Under the pieces are notes generated by a model that was not told the DNA's origin, ran no database searches, and saw nothing but the letters and a program-made list of their open reading frames with translations. From assembly GCA_964575185.1 (NCBI GenBank), contig CAZNPW010000002.1:50192-114191 (forward strand): DNA of 64,000 bases. The letters run 5' to 3'. Source of the stretch: CAZNPW01 sp964575185 (GTDB lineage Bacteria; Pseudomonadota; Alphaproteobacteria; Rhodobacterales; Rhodobacteraceae). Positions 48,882 to 57,928 of the stretch are shown here, one piece after another. Position 1 is the stretch's first letter; every line of letters starts with the position of its first letter. The position numbers and the translations under genes were made by a program.

Positions 48882-49534
48882 GGGAGGCTCTTGCCCTCCC
48901 AGTCGCGGAAGCTGCCGGTATCGGCCGGGGTCATGGCGTCGAGCGCCGCGAGCAGGCCCGTGGCGGCGGCGTCGGGGGCGAGCTTCGCGTAGGCGGGCGT
49001 GTAGGCGGCGGTGAAGGGCGTGTCGACGGTGCCGGGGTGCAGCGCGGCCACGACGAGCTGCCGGTGGCTGCGGGCAAGCTCGATCGCCGCGGTGCGCAGC
49101 ATCTGGTTCAGCCCCGCCTTGGCCGCGCGGTAGGAATACCAGCCGCCGAGCGCGTTGTCGCCGATCGACCCGACGCGGGCCGAGATCGCGGCGAAGCGGG
49201 CGGGGGCGTCGCGGGGGATCAGGGGCAGCGCGTGCTTCAGGCAGAGCATCGGGCCGATGCAGTTGACCGCGTATTGCGCGGCCATCGCAGCGGGGTCGAG
49301 CGCCTTCAGCGACTTCTCCGGTCCCTGCCCGGCGATGACAAGCGCGCCGGTGGCGACGATGATCGTCTCGAACGGCCCGGTCAGCGTGCCCAGCACGCGG
49401 GCGACCGAGGCCTCGTCGGTCACGTCCAGCCCGTCGCGGGACCGCGACAGGCCCGTGACCTCGCCCCGCTGCGCCAGTGCCGCGACCAGCGCCGCGCCGA
49501 TGCCGCCTGATGCGCCGATGACCAGTGACCGCAT
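48875..49534 (-). CDS. Short-chain dehydrogenase/reductase (CsgA-like)
   Basis: The 219-residue protein has the nucleotide loop GASGGIGAALVAAL and catalytic residues in SARVGSIGDN and YSYRAAKAGLN (YxxxK; the motif is Y-R-A-A-K). The short length fits CsgA/classical small SDRs found next to photolyase genes. The substrate is unknown. It heads the cryB pair. Confidence 0.83.
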   Translation of the reverse strand: MRSLVIGASGGIGAALVAALAQRGEVTGLSRSRDGLDVTDEASVARVLGTLTGPFETIIVATGALVIAGQGPEKSLKALDPAAMAAQYAVNCIGPMLCLKHALPLIPRDAPARFAAISARVGSIGDNALGGWYSYRAAKAGLNQMLRTAAIELARSHRQLVVAALHPGTVDTPFTAAYTPAYAKLAPDAAATGLLAALDAMTPADTGSFRDWEGKSLPW

Positions 49535-49545
49535 GATCCCCCCGC

Positions 49546-50232
49546 TTACGCCGCGGGGGAAGAAAGCGCGTCCCTTCCGGGGATCAACCCCTGTGCGGCA
49601 AGGTCGCGCATGACGGCCAGGCCATAGGCCGCGTTGCCGTGGACGCCGTCCTCGGCGCGCAAGGGTTCGGGCAGCGGGTCGCCCGCCACCCCCATGCCGT
49701 CGCGCGGGTCGATGACGCGCATCCCGCCCGCGCGCAGGTGCGCGGTGATGGCGCGGGCCATGGCCATCGCCACCGGGTCGGGCTGCACGACCGGCGGGGC
49801 GACCGCGACCACCGGGGCCTTGGCCGCCCCGGCCACCAGCGCGTCGATCAGCCCGCCGCGCAGGGCGCGGGTATAGGCCGACAGGAAGCCGCGGCTGACG
49901 AAATGCCCGCCGGTATCCGGATCCGCCCCGTGCCCGGCGATGCCGAAGACCGGCACCATGCGGCCGAGGTGCCAGCCGAAGGAGGCGACGACCGGCAGGC
50001 CGGGCGTGAACAGCGACGGGATGCCGGCGTCGATCCGCACTCGGGCGATCGCCATGGCGATCCGGCGCTTGCCCGAGGTCAGCCCGCGCAGCGGGTGGCC
50101 GGTGACGAGGCCCGCATGCCAGACGTTGCCCGACAGGTAGAGGTGCCCGACGCTCAGACCCATTTCGCGCGCCCCGGCGACCAGCGCCGCGGTGTGGCTG
50201 TCGCCGAGGATCAGAAGGTCAGGTCGCGCCAT
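49546..50232 (-). CDS. SGNH-hydrolase-like protein
   Basis: The 228-residue protein begins with LLILGDSHTAALV, the GDS(L/H) block of SGNH hydrolases with a candidate nucleophile Ser12. It ends with AEDGVHGNAAYG, where D-x-x-H would complete the catalytic site. It overlaps the GSCFA gene by 14 bp, so the two probably act together, perhaps on acylated surface polysaccharide. The substrate is unknown. Confidence 0.65.
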   Translation of the reverse strand: MARPDLLILGDSHTAALVAGAREMGLSVGHLYLSGNVWHAGLVTGHPLRGLTSGKRRIAMAIARVRIDAGIPSLFTPGLPVVASFGWHLGRMVPVFGIAGHGADPDTGGHFVSRGFLSAYTRALRGGLIDALVAGAAKAPVVAVAPPVVQPDPVAMAMARAITAHLRAGGMRVIDPRDGMGVAGDPLPEPLRAEDGVHGNAAYGLAVMRDLAAQGLIPGRDALSSPAA

Positions 50233-51295
50233 CGAGCATCGCCTCCTCGCAGACCAGCGCCTCGGCCCGCATGGCGCGGCGGGCGGCGCGCAGCGCGCGG
50301 AGCGGGCTCGGGACCGCGCCGTGGCGGGCGGGGGCGGTCAGGCGCAGGCCCTTGAAGAAGTGGCCCATGACGGTCGCCACGCCCTCGGGCCGCACCGACC
50401 GCAGGTTGTCCTCGAAGAAGGCCATGCGGGCGGGCGCGCCGGTGATGATCTCGTAGCTGGGGAAGTAGTCGACCCCCGCGTCGTCGGCCGCGAGTTCGGC
50501 CGCGACGGTGCGGAGCGTGGCCTTGGACCGGGTGGTGGCGACGAGGACGTGGTCGCCCGAGGCGGTGGCGGTGAGCGGGACGGGGCTGACCGTCAGCAAG
50601 AGCTTCACCCCCGGGTTGAGCTGCCGCAACAGTGCGAGCGCGGCGTCGAGGTCGGCCCGGATGGCCGCGCTGCGGGAGTTGACGAAGCCGTGCGTGGCGG
50701 GGTCGAAGCTGCCGCCGAGCGTGCCGGGGCACATGGCGTAGGGCTGGCCGGTCCGGGTGCTGATCCACCCCTCGGTCAGGCCCAGGGTGAAGACGAACAC
50801 GTCCGCCCCTTCGACCGACCGTCGGAAGGCGCGGATCAGGCTCGCGCGCGAGGCCAGCGCCTCGTCGCGCGAGGCGAAGCCGTCGGGCTCGATCGCCGGG
50901 CGGAGCGAGTCGCGGAAGGTGCCGCCGTCGTCCCAGACCTCCGGCCGCGAAAGGTCGCTGCCGGTGGCGAGATCGAGAAGCAGCCGCAGCTGCGCCGCGG
51001 TGTAGATGTTGGCGGTGCGGGCCGAGAAGACGGAATAGTTGAAGGCCGCCGCCACGCCCTCGGGCGTCCGGGGCGGCGCGGGCTCGGCGTCGATCCAGCC
51101 CATGCCGCGCGCCCGCAGCGCCCGGGCGATGTGCTGGGCGAAGCAGGACCCGTAGGTCGCGAAGCGCGCGTCGGCCGGCAGGTCCCAGCGGCTCGCCCAC
51201 AGGTCGGCCAGCCCCGCGACGCCGGGTTCGGCCACCGCGCGCCGCCAGAAGGCGCGGGGCGGCAGGTCGTCGTAGGGGCTTGCGCTGCGGGCCAT
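50219..51295 (-). CDS. GSCFA-domain protein
   Basis: The 358-residue protein contains the name-giving motif YGSCFAQHIARAL (about residue 50) and FVFTLGLTEGWI, LLLTVSPVPL and YFPSYEI, typical of the GSCFA family, an SGNH-related group proposed to act on glycan acyl groups. The start at 51295 (MARSASPYDDLPPRAFW) follows family length; an ATG 5 codons earlier is also possible. It is divergent from leuA. Confidence 0.82.
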   Translation of the reverse strand: MARSASPYDDLPPRAFWRRAVAEPGVAGLADLWASRWDLPADARFATYGSCFAQHIARALRARGMGWIDAEPAPPRTPEGVAAAFNYSVFSARTANIYTAAQLRLLLDLATGSDLSRPEVWDDGGTFRDSLRPAIEPDGFASRDEALASRASLIRAFRRSVEGADVFVFTLGLTEGWISTRTGQPYAMCPGTLGGSFDPATHGFVNSRSAAIRADLDAALALLRQLNPGVKLLLTVSPVPLTATASGDHVLVATTRSKATLRTVAAELAADDAGVDYFPSYEIITGAPARMAFFEDNLRSVRPEGVATVMGHFFKGLRLTAPARHGAVPSPLRALRAARRAMRAEALVCEEAMLDGAT

Positions 51296-51369
51296 GGCGT
51301 CATCAATCATCCGGGGTGGGCCGAATTGTGGCACGTCGCGACGGCGTTGACGACCGCCGGGATTTCCGC

Positions 51370-51399
51370 TTGCGTTCCGCCCGGATGGCCCCGTATCGT
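51370..51399 (+). promoter_or_regulatory. Predicted leuA leader promoter
   Basis: TTGCGT (51370-51375), 18 bp, TATCGT (51394-51399). The expected start is near 51406, one base before the leader-peptide ATG, which would make the leader mRNA leaderless and explain the lack of a ribosome site. Confidence 0.4.
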
Positions 51400-51406
51400 T
51401 CCGGCC

Positions 51407-51463
51407 ATGCGTCAGGGACCCGCATTCCTTTCCGGCGACCGGCTTCTCCTTAGCCGCCTCTGA
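51407..51463 (+). CDS. Leucine-rich leader peptide of leuA (attenuator)
   Basis: The 18-codon frame encodes MRQGPAFLSGDRLLLSRL and stops at TGA 51461-51463, 68 bp before leuA. Five of 18 residues are Leu, including three in a row encoded by CTT CTC CTT, codons rarely used in this CTG-dominated window. Stalling at these codons when leucyl-tRNA is scarce would change folding of the RNA downstream. This is a classical amino-acid attenuation design. The start has no ribosome site and may be leaderless. Confidence 0.68.
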   Translation: MRQGPAFLSGDRLLLSRL

Positions 51464-51531
51464 GCGTGCCTGACAGGGCGCGACCGCTCGGAGGTGACAG
51501 CGCCCGGTCAACCGCACAAGGAAAGCCCCAG
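51464..51531 (+). promoter_or_regulatory. leuA attenuator region with alternative pairings
   Basis: GGGCGC (51476-51481) can pair with GCGCCC (51500-51505). GACCG (51482-51486) can pair with CGGTC (51505-51509). The second pair crosses the first, so they exclude each other or form a pseudoknot. GGCT (51441-51444) and AGCC (51452-51455) bracket the Leu codons. The leuA ribosome site AAGGAAAG lies just after. No T-run terminator is evident. Confidence 0.45.
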
Positions 51532-53103
51532 ATGACCACAGCCGACCAGCCCCAGGTCCTGATCTTCGACACCACGCTGCGCGACGGCGAGCAGTCGCCC
51601 GGCGCCACGATGACGCACGAGGAGAAGCTCGACATCGCGCGGATGCTCGACGACATGGGCGTCGACATCATCGAGGCCGGGTTCCCGATCGCCTCGGAAG
51701 GCGACTTCGCCGCCGTCACCGCCATCGCCCGGGCCGCCGAGCGGGCGCAGGTCTGCGGCCTCGCCCGTGCCAACTACAAGGACATCGACCGCTGCTGGGA
51801 GGCGGTGCGGCATGCGAAGCGACCGCGCATCCACACCTTCATCGGCACCTCGCCGCTGCACCGGGCGATCCCGAACCTCGACATGGACCAGATGGCCGAG
51901 CGGATCCACGACACCGTGACCCACGCCCGCAACCTGTGCGACAACGTGCAGTGGTCGCCGATGGACGCGACGCGGACCGAACACGACTATCTGTGCCGCG
52001 TGGTGGAGATCGCGATCCGGGCCGGGGCGAGCACGATCAACATCCCCGATACGGTGGGCTACACCTACCCGTTCGAATCCGCGAAGATCATCAGGATGTT
52101 GCTGGAGCGGGTGCCGGGAGCGGACGGGATCATCTTCGCCACGCATTGCCACAACGACCTCGGCATGGCGACGGCCAACGCGCTCGCGGCGGTGGAGGCC
52201 GGGGCGCGGCAGATCGAGTGCACGATCAACGGGTTGGGCGAGCGGGCGGGGAACACGGCGCTGGAAGAGGTGGTGATGGCGATGAAGGTCAGGAACGACA
52301 TCCTGCCCTTCCGCACCGGGGTGGACGCGACGAAGATCATGGGGATCAGCCGCAAGGTCGCGACCGTCAGCGGCTTCGCGGTGCAGTTCAACAAGGCCAT
52401 CGTCGGCAAGAACGCCTTCGCGCACGAGTCCGGCATCCACCAGGACGGCATGCTGAAGAACGCCGAGACCTTCGAGATCATGCGCCCGACCGACATCGGG
52501 CTGTCGGAAACCAGCCTCGTGCTGGGCAAGCACTCCGGCCGCGCGGCGCTGCGCGCCAAGCTGCGCGACCTGGGGTTCGACCTGGCCGACAACCAGCTCG
52601 CCGACGTGTTCGTGCGGTTCAAGGCGCTCGCCGACCGCAAGAAGGAGGTCTACGACGACGACCTGATCGCCCTGATGCGCGACCAGGAGACCGACCACGT
52701 CCACGATACGCTGCAGGTTCGCCGCCTGCGCGTCGTCTGCGGGACGGACGGCCCGCAGGAGGCGGAACTGACGCTGGCCATCGACGGGGTGGACCATTCC
52801 ACCGACGCGACCGGCAGCGGGCCGGTGGATGCGGCCTTCAACGCGGTCAGGATGCTGTGGAAGCACGGCGCGACGCTGCAGCTCTACCAGGTGAGCGCGG
52901 TGACGGAGGGGACGGACGCCCAGGCCACCGTGACCGTGCGGATCGAGGAGGACGGCCGCATCGCCACCGGCCAGTCGGCGGATACCGATACCGTGGTCGC
53001 CAGCGTCAAGGCCTATGTCAACGCGCTGAACCGGCTGATCGTGCGCCGCCAGAAGACCGCGCCGGACGCGGACGTGAAGGCGGTGACGTATCACGCGGAG
53101 TGA
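51532..53103 (+). CDS. leuA: 2-isopropylmalate synthase
   Basis: The 523-residue enzyme catalyses the first committed step of leucine synthesis, from acetyl-CoA and 2-oxoisovalerate. Motifs include FDTTLRDGEQSPGATM, the metal-binding HCHNDLG, GLGERAGN, and the C-terminal regulatory LeuA dimer domain (about residues 385-510) for leucine feedback. The ATG at 51532 follows AAGGAAAG. The Leu-rich leader upstream suggests attenuation as a second layer of control. Confidence 0.95.
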   Translation: MTTADQPQVLIFDTTLRDGEQSPGATMTHEEKLDIARMLDDMGVDIIEAGFPIASEGDFAAVTAIARAAERAQVCGLARANYKDIDRCWEAVRHAKRPRIHTFIGTSPLHRAIPNLDMDQMAERIHDTVTHARNLCDNVQWSPMDATRTEHDYLCRVVEIAIRAGASTINIPDTVGYTYPFESAKIIRMLLERVPGADGIIFATHCHNDLGMATANALAAVEAGARQIECTINGLGERAGNTALEEVVMAMKVRNDILPFRTGVDATKIMGISRKVATVSGFAVQFNKAIVGKNAFAHESGIHQDGMLKNAETFEIMRPTDIGLSETSLVLGKHSGRAALRAKLRDLGFDLADNQLADVFVRFKALADRKKEVYDDDLIALMRDQETDHVHDTLQVRRLRVVCGTDGPQEAELTLAIDGVDHSTDATGSGPVDAAFNAVRMLWKHGATLQLYQVSAVTEGTDAQATVTVRIEEDGRIATGQSADTDTVVASVKAYVNALNRLIVRRQKTAPDADVKAVTYHAE

Positions 53104-53216
53104 GGGGAGGCAGCGACCAGCCCCGGGGCACCCCGCCGCGGACCCGGTCCGGGCCGGTCGTGTCCTTCCCGGCAAGGCACGGAACCTCCCGCTGCCGCCC
53201 GGGTTGGCCTGTCGCC

Positions 53217-54233
53217 ATGGCGCGTGATGTCTTCCCCGCCCTCACCTACGTCTCGGACCGCGACCCCGGCATCCTGCGCCGGCGGGCGGGGCGGGGGTTC
53301 TGCTACCGGCAGGACGGGGCAGCCGTGCCGCAGGCGGAGGTGGCGCGCATCCGCGGCCTCGGGATTCCGCCCGCCTGGACCGGCGTGTGGATCTGCCCCG
53401 ACCCCTCGGGCCATATCCAGGCCACCGGCCTCGATGCGCGGGGACGCAAGCAGTACCGCTATCACCCGCTCTGGTCCGCGCTGCGCGGCGAGACCAAGTT
53501 CGCCGGGCTGCCCGCCTTCGGCGCGGCGCTGCCGGGCCTGCGGGCGCGGATCGCGCGCGACCTGGGGGGCGAGGTCGGCGATCTCGCTTTCACCCGCGCG
53601 GCGCTGGTGCTGCTGATGGACCAGGCCTTCCTGCGGATCGGCAACGAGGCCTACACGGCGGCCAACCGCACCTTCGGCGCGACGACGCTGCTCGCGCGGC
53701 ATCTGACGGTGGCCGATGGCGCGGTGCGGCTGCGGTTCCGCGCCAAGGGCGGGCGCGAGGTGCGGCTGTCGCTGAAGGGCCGGCGGCTGGTCCGGGTGTT
53801 CGAGGCGATCGGCGACCTGCCGGGGCGCAACCTCTTCACCTGGATCGACGAGGACGGTGCGGTCCGGCGGGTCGGCTCGCAGGACGTGAACGCCTGGCTG
53901 GCGGAGGCGACGGGGGCGCCCGCAACGGCCAAGACCTTCCGCACCTGGGGCGGCACGCTCGCGGCCTTCGAGGCGGCGCTGGCGGCGGGCGGGAGGCTGA
54001 CTGTCAAGGTCATGGCGGTGGCGGCGGCCGAGCGGCTGCACAACACGCCCACGATCGCGCGCAAGTCCTATGTGCATCCGGCGGTCCTGGGGCTGGCCGG
54101 GATGGACGCGGGCGAGCGGGCCGAGCGGCTTGCCGCGCTTGACGCCGCACCCGTGGCCGGGCTGAGGGGAGAGGAGCCGCGGTTGTTGGGCTTTCTGAAA
54201 ACGCCGTCACCCGAAACCCCGTCCCGGGCCTGA
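53217..54233 (+). CDS. DNA topoisomerase IB
   Basis: The 338-residue bacterial/poxvirus-type enzyme relaxes supercoils. Active-site segments are RGRKQYRYHP, the Lys region TAKTFRTWGGT with catalytic Arg, and the nucleophile Tyr in TIARKSYVHPAV. The N-terminal domain begins DVFPALTYVSDRDPGILRRR. The ATG at 53217 lies 113 bp after leuA, with no strong ribosome site. It converges with an SDR gene across a long inverted repeat. Confidence 0.9.
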   Translation: MARDVFPALTYVSDRDPGILRRRAGRGFCYRQDGAAVPQAEVARIRGLGIPPAWTGVWICPDPSGHIQATGLDARGRKQYRYHPLWSALRGETKFAGLPAFGAALPGLRARIARDLGGEVGDLAFTRAALVLLMDQAFLRIGNEAYTAANRTFGATTLLARHLTVADGAVRLRFRAKGGREVRLSLKGRRLVRVFEAIGDLPGRNLFTWIDEDGAVRRVGSQDVNAWLAEATGAPATAKTFRTWGGTLAAFEAALAAGGRLTVKVMAVAAAERLHNTPTIARKSYVHPAVLGLAGMDAGERAERLAALDAAPVAGLRGEEPRLLGFLKTPSPETPSRA

Positions 54234-54301
54234 CCCGGGACCTCTGGCTGCGCGCGGCACCCGGACCCGGATGAGGTCCCGGGTCGGGGCCCGGGACGGG
54301 G
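54217..54301. repeat. Long imperfect inverted repeat at the 3' end of topoisomerase IB
   Basis: Arms 54217-54244 (beginning CCCCGTCCCGGGCC) and 54273-54301 are reverse complements except for a 1-bp length difference and two changes near the middle. Each arm ends in GGGACCTC at the loop. The layout, arm length and GGGACCTC/GAGGTCCC loop border match the element at 18778-18859. The last codons of the topoisomerase gene lie inside it. It may end both convergent transcripts. Confidence 0.75.
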
Positions 54302-54414
54302 TCACGCGAGCGCGCCGAAGCGCTCCCTCCGCCCCCCGGTCGCGGCTGTCGCAGACCGGGGCGAAGGCGGCGGACCTGCCGGGGCGGACGCGGGGACGCC
54401 GGTCAGGACGGCGG

Positions 54415-55164
54415 TCACCCCTTCATCTCCACCAGGCTGTTGCCCCCGTCGACCACCAGCATCGCGCCATTGACGTAGCCCGCCCGCACGGTCGCGAGGA
54501 ACACGACGCAGGCGGCGACCTCGTCCGGGGTGCCGGGGCGGCCGGGGGGCGAGGCCTTGCCGGCGCGGATCTCGCGGGCGGAGGAGCTGGCGGTCTCGAT
54601 CCACCCCGGCAGGACGGCGTTGCAGGTGATGCCGTGGCGGGCGTTCTCCAGCGCGACCGCGCGGGTCAGGCCGCACATGGCGGCCTTGCCGGCCATGTAG
54701 CCGCCGGAGCCCTCGATCCCGACCACCGGCCCTGTGACCGAGGCGACGTTGACGATCCGCCCGTGGTGGCGGGCGATCATGCCCGGCAGGCATGCGCGGG
54801 TCGTGTGGAAGGCGGTGGTGGCGTTCATCGCGATGTGGGCCTCCCACGCGGTGTCGGGCATGTCGGCGATGGTCGCGCGCTTCACCTTTCGGCCGGTCCG
54901 GACCATGCCGGCGGCGTTCACGAGGATCTCGATCGGCCCCATCCGCTCCTCGACCTCGGCCACCAGGGCTGCGGCAGCGGCGGGGTCGGTCAGGTCGGCG
55001 ACGATCCCCACCCCGTCCAGCGCCCGCGCGCGGTCGCGGATGCGCGCGGAGGTGGCGGTCACCGCGACCCGCGCCCCCGCGACGCGCAAGGCCTGCGCGC
55101 AGGCGAAGCCGATGCCGCCCTCGGCCCCGGCGCCGGTAATCAGTGCCACCCGTCCTGCAACCAT
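54415..55164 (-). CDS. SDR-family NAD(P)-dependent oxidoreductase
   Basis: The 249-residue classical SDR has the cofactor loop TGAGAEGGIGFACAQAL. Catalytic Ser lies in NVASVTGPVVG and the YxxxK in GGYMAGKAAMCG. The ending DGGNSLVEMKG is typical of FabG-like reductases. The substrate is not predictable. It is divergent from mreB. Confidence 0.87.
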   Translation of the reverse strand: MVAGRVALITGAGAEGGIGFACAQALRVAGARVAVTATSARIRDRARALDGVGIVADLTDPAAAAALVAEVEERMGPIEILVNAAGMVRTGRKVKRATIADMPDTAWEAHIAMNATTAFHTTRACLPGMIARHHGRIVNVASVTGPVVGIEGSGGYMAGKAAMCGLTRAVALENARHGITCNAVLPGWIETASSSAREIRAGKASPPGRPGTPDEVAACVVFLATVRAGYVNGAMLVVDGGNSLVEMKG

Positions 55165-55288
55165 GATGCCCCCCTGCCGCCCGCCAAGGGTGACGCGGCA
55201 GGCCGCGCCGTCAAGCGGCTCACCACCGTGTCAGGGCCGCCGCCCTTCCCTTCCCGTAACCCTGCCTTTACAGGGAACCCCAGCTTCA

Positions 55289-55316
55289 GGGGGCACCGGC
55301 CCGAGTCGGTGCCCCC
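55289..55316 (+). promoter_or_regulatory. Hairpin in the mreB 5' leader
   Basis: A perfect 10-bp stem GGGGGCACCG (55289-55298) pairs with CGGTGCCCCC (55307-55316), 8-nt loop, ending 24 bp before the mreB start. Both flanking genes read away from it, so it is not a normal terminator. It may stabilise the mreB mRNA or regulate its translation. Confidence 0.5.
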
Positions 55317-55340
55317 GTTCACTTGTGGGGACCCCAACAT

Positions 55341-56372
55341 ATGGTCATGGGCCTTTTTTCGTCCGACATGGCGATCGACCTCGGCACGGCCAACACGCTC
55401 GTCTACATCCGCGGCAAGGGGATCGTGCTGAACGAGCCGTCCGTCGTGGCCTACCACGTCAAGGACGGCAAGAAGCAGGTCCTCGCGGTGGGCGAGGATG
55501 CCAAGCTCATGCTCGGGCGCACGCCGGGCACGATCGAGGCGATCCGGCCGATGCGCGACGGCGTCATCGCCGACTTCGATTCAGCCGAGGAGATGATCAA
55601 GCACTTCATCCGCAAGGTGCTGAAGCGCGCGACGTTTTCCAAGCCGAAGATCATCGTCTGCGTGCCGCACGGCGCGACCCCGGTGGAGAAGCGCGCCATC
55701 CGCATGTCGGTGCTGAAGGCGGGCGCGCGGCGGGCGGGGCTGATCGCGGAGCCCATCGCGGCGGCCATCGGGGCGGGGATGCCGATCACCGACCCGACCG
55801 GCAACATGGTCGTCGACATCGGCGGCGGCACCACCGAGGTCGCGGTCCTGTCGCTCGGCGACATCGTCTATGCCCGCTCGGTCCGCGTCGGCGGCGACCG
55901 GATGGACGAGGCGATCATCAACTACCTGCGGCGGCACCAGAACCTTCTGGTGGGCGAATCGACCGCCGAACGGATCAAGACCTCGATCGGCACGGCGCGG
56001 ATGCCCGACGACGGGCGCGGATCGTCGATGCAGATCCGCGGGCGCGACCTGCTGAACGGCGTGCCGAAGGAGACCGAGATCAACCAGGCGCAGGTGGCCG
56101 AGGCGCTCGCCGAACCGGTGCAGCAGATCTGCGACGCGGTGATGCAGGCGCTCGAGGCGACGCCGCCCGACCTCGCCGCCGACATCGTGGACCGCGGCGT
56201 GATGCTGACCGGCGGGGGCGCGCTTCTGGGCGACCTCGACCTGTCCCTGCGCGAACAGACCGGCCTGTCGATCAGCGTTGCGAACGAAAGCCTGAACTGC
56301 GTCGCGCTCGGCACCGGCAAGGCGCTGGAATACGAAAAGCAGCTGCGGCACGTGATCGACTACGACAGCTGA
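55341..56372 (+). CDS. mreB: Rod-shape-determining actin homologue MreB
   Basis: The 343-residue cytoskeletal ATPase has GLFSSDMAIDLGTANTLVY at the start, the phosphate-2 motif MVVDIGGGTTEVAVLS and the adenosine loop VMLTGGGALLGDLD. It forms membrane-bound filaments that guide lateral wall synthesis. The ATG at 55341 is used; another ATG two codons later is possible. It heads mreB-mreC-mreD-rodA. Confidence 0.95.
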   Translation: MVMGLFSSDMAIDLGTANTLVYIRGKGIVLNEPSVVAYHVKDGKKQVLAVGEDAKLMLGRTPGTIEAIRPMRDGVIADFDSAEEMIKHFIRKVLKRATFSKPKIIVCVPHGATPVEKRAIRMSVLKAGARRAGLIAEPIAAAIGAGMPITDPTGNMVVDIGGGTTEVAVLSLGDIVYARSVRVGGDRMDEAIINYLRRHQNLLVGESTAERIKTSIGTARMPDDGRGSSMQIRGRDLLNGVPKETEINQAQVAEALAEPVQQICDAVMQALEATPPDLAADIVDRGVMLTGGGALLGDLDLSLREQTGLSISVANESLNCVALGTGKALEYEKQLRHVIDYDS

Positions 56373-56383
56373 GGCCGCCCCGC

Positions 56384-57334
56384 ATGGCCAGGATGCGCAC
56401 CGACCCCGAGGAGTTCCAGCGGCCGCTGCGGCGCCTGCTCGTGGCGCTTCTGGTGCTGGTGATGCTGGCCCTCTTCCTGCTGTGGCGGGTCGATTCCCCC
56501 CGGGTCGAACGGTTCCGCGCGGCGGTGGTCGATGCGGTGGTGCCGAACCTCGAATGGGCCATGGTCCCGGTCACCTGGATCGCGGGCGTCGCGGACGACT
56601 TCGAGAGCTACACGCGCATCTACGCCCAGAACCAGGAGCTGCGGCGCGAGCTGCAGCAGATGCGCGCCTGGCGCGAGGCCGCGATCCAGCTCGAACAGCA
56701 GAACGCGCGGCTTCTCGACCTGAACCAGGTGCGGCTCGACCCCCGGCTCACCCGTGTGACCGGGGTGGTGATGGCCGATTCGGGCAGCCCGTTCCGGCAG
56801 TCGGTGCTGATCAACGTCGGCGCGCGCGACGGCATCGTCGAGGGCTGGGCCACGATGGACGGCATCGGCCTGGTCGGCCGCATCGCCGGCGTGGGCGAGC
56901 GGACGGCGCGGGTGCTGCTGCTGACCGACACCTCGTCCCGCGTGCCGGTGACGGTGCAGCCCTCGGGCCAGCGGGCGCTCCTGTCGGGCGACAACGGCAT
57001 GCTGCCGCTTCTGGACTTCCTCGAGGACCCCGGGGCGGTGCGGCCGGGCGACCGGGTCGTCACCTCGGGCGACGGCGCGATGCTGCCCGCCGACCTGCTG
57101 GTCGGCGAGGTCGTGATGGGCTCGGACCGGCGGCTCCGCGTCCGGCTCGCCGCGGACTACGGCCGGCTCGAATATCTGCGCGTGCTGCGCAGCCACCAGC
57201 TGACCCCCATCACCGACACGGGCGCGCTCGTCGCCCCGCCCACGGCCCCGCCGCCGCCGACCGAGGCGTTCGGCCCGCCCCTGCCGCCGGCGGTCGCACC
57301 CGTCGTGGATGCGGGGCCGAGCCGGGGAGACTGA
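56384..57334 (+). CDS. mreC: Rod-shape-determining protein MreC
   Basis: The 316-residue protein has one N-terminal membrane helix (LLVALLVLVMLALFLLW), a coiled coil (about 85-120: QELRRELQQMRAWREAAIQL) and the periplasmic beta domain with VMADSGSPFRQSVLINVGARDG, shown in part, and LVGRIAGVG. The C-terminal 40 residues are Pro-rich. It links MreB to periplasmic wall enzymes. It begins 11 bp after mreB. Confidence 0.93.
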   Translation: MARMRTDPEEFQRPLRRLLVALLVLVMLALFLLWRVDSPRVERFRAAVVDAVVPNLEWAMVPVTWIAGVADDFESYTRIYAQNQELRRELQQMRAWREAAIQLEQQNARLLDLNQVRLDPRLTRVTGVVMADSGSPFRQSVLINVGARDGIVEGWATMDGIGLVGRIAGVGERTARVLLLTDTSSRVPVTVQPSGQRALLSGDNGMLPLLDFLEDPGAVRPGDRVVTSGDGAMLPADLLVGEVVMGSDRRLRVRLAADYGRLEYLRVLRSHQLTPITDTGALVAPPTAPPPPTEAFGPPLPPAVAPVVDAGPSRGD

Positions 57335-57339
57335 CGCCG

Positions 57340-57879
57340 ATGTGGCAGACGTTCCGCGCCGGCCCCTGGTTCTACCGCCTGATCTTCGTCGGCATCGCCG
57401 CCCTCACGCTGTTCTGGCGGCTTTTGCCGACCGGCGGCATGGCCAACACCTGGCCGGGGCCGGACCTGCTGCTCGGCCTGACGCTGTGCTGGGTCATCCG
57501 GCGGCCCGACCACCTGCCCGCAGGGCTGCTCGCCGCGGTGTTCCTGGTCGAGGACCTGCTCCTCTTCCGCCCGCCCGGCCTGTGGACCGCGATCGTGCTG
57601 GCCGCGACCGAGTTCCTGCGATCGCGCGCCGCGCTGACACGTGAGTTGAACTTCGTCTTCGAATGGTTTCTGGTGGCCATCGTGATGGTGGCCATGGCGC
57701 TCGCCTATCGTCTGGCCTTCACGGTGACGCTGCTGCCGCAGCCCGCCCTGGGCTTCGCGCTGATCCAGACGCTCTGGTCGGTGCTGTCCTATCCCCTGGT
57801 CGTGGCGGCCACCGCCATGACGCTGAACCTGAAGAAACCGAGCCCTGGCGAGGTCGACAGCTACGGACGGCGGCTATGA
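57340..57879 (+). CDS. mreD: Rod-shape-determining protein MreD
   Basis: The 179-residue protein has five to six membrane helices, with GPDLLLGLTLCWVIRRPDHLP and the conserved LLAAVFLVEDLLLFRPPGL segment. It is part of the elongasome. It begins 5 bp after mreC. In relatives the next gene is mrdA (PBP2); here rodA follows after 49 bp. Confidence 0.88.
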   Translation: MWQTFRAGPWFYRLIFVGIAALTLFWRLLPTGGMANTWPGPDLLLGLTLCWVIRRPDHLPAGLLAAVFLVEDLLLFRPPGLWTAIVLAATEFLRSRAALTRELNFVFEWFLVAIVMVAMALAYRLAFTVTLLPQPALGFALIQTLWSVLSYPLVVAATAMTLNLKKPSPGEVDSYGRRL

Positions 57880-57928
57880 CGCGGGGCACTCGCGCGCGGC
57901 AGACTGACACCCGACGGGGCCTTTCCCG

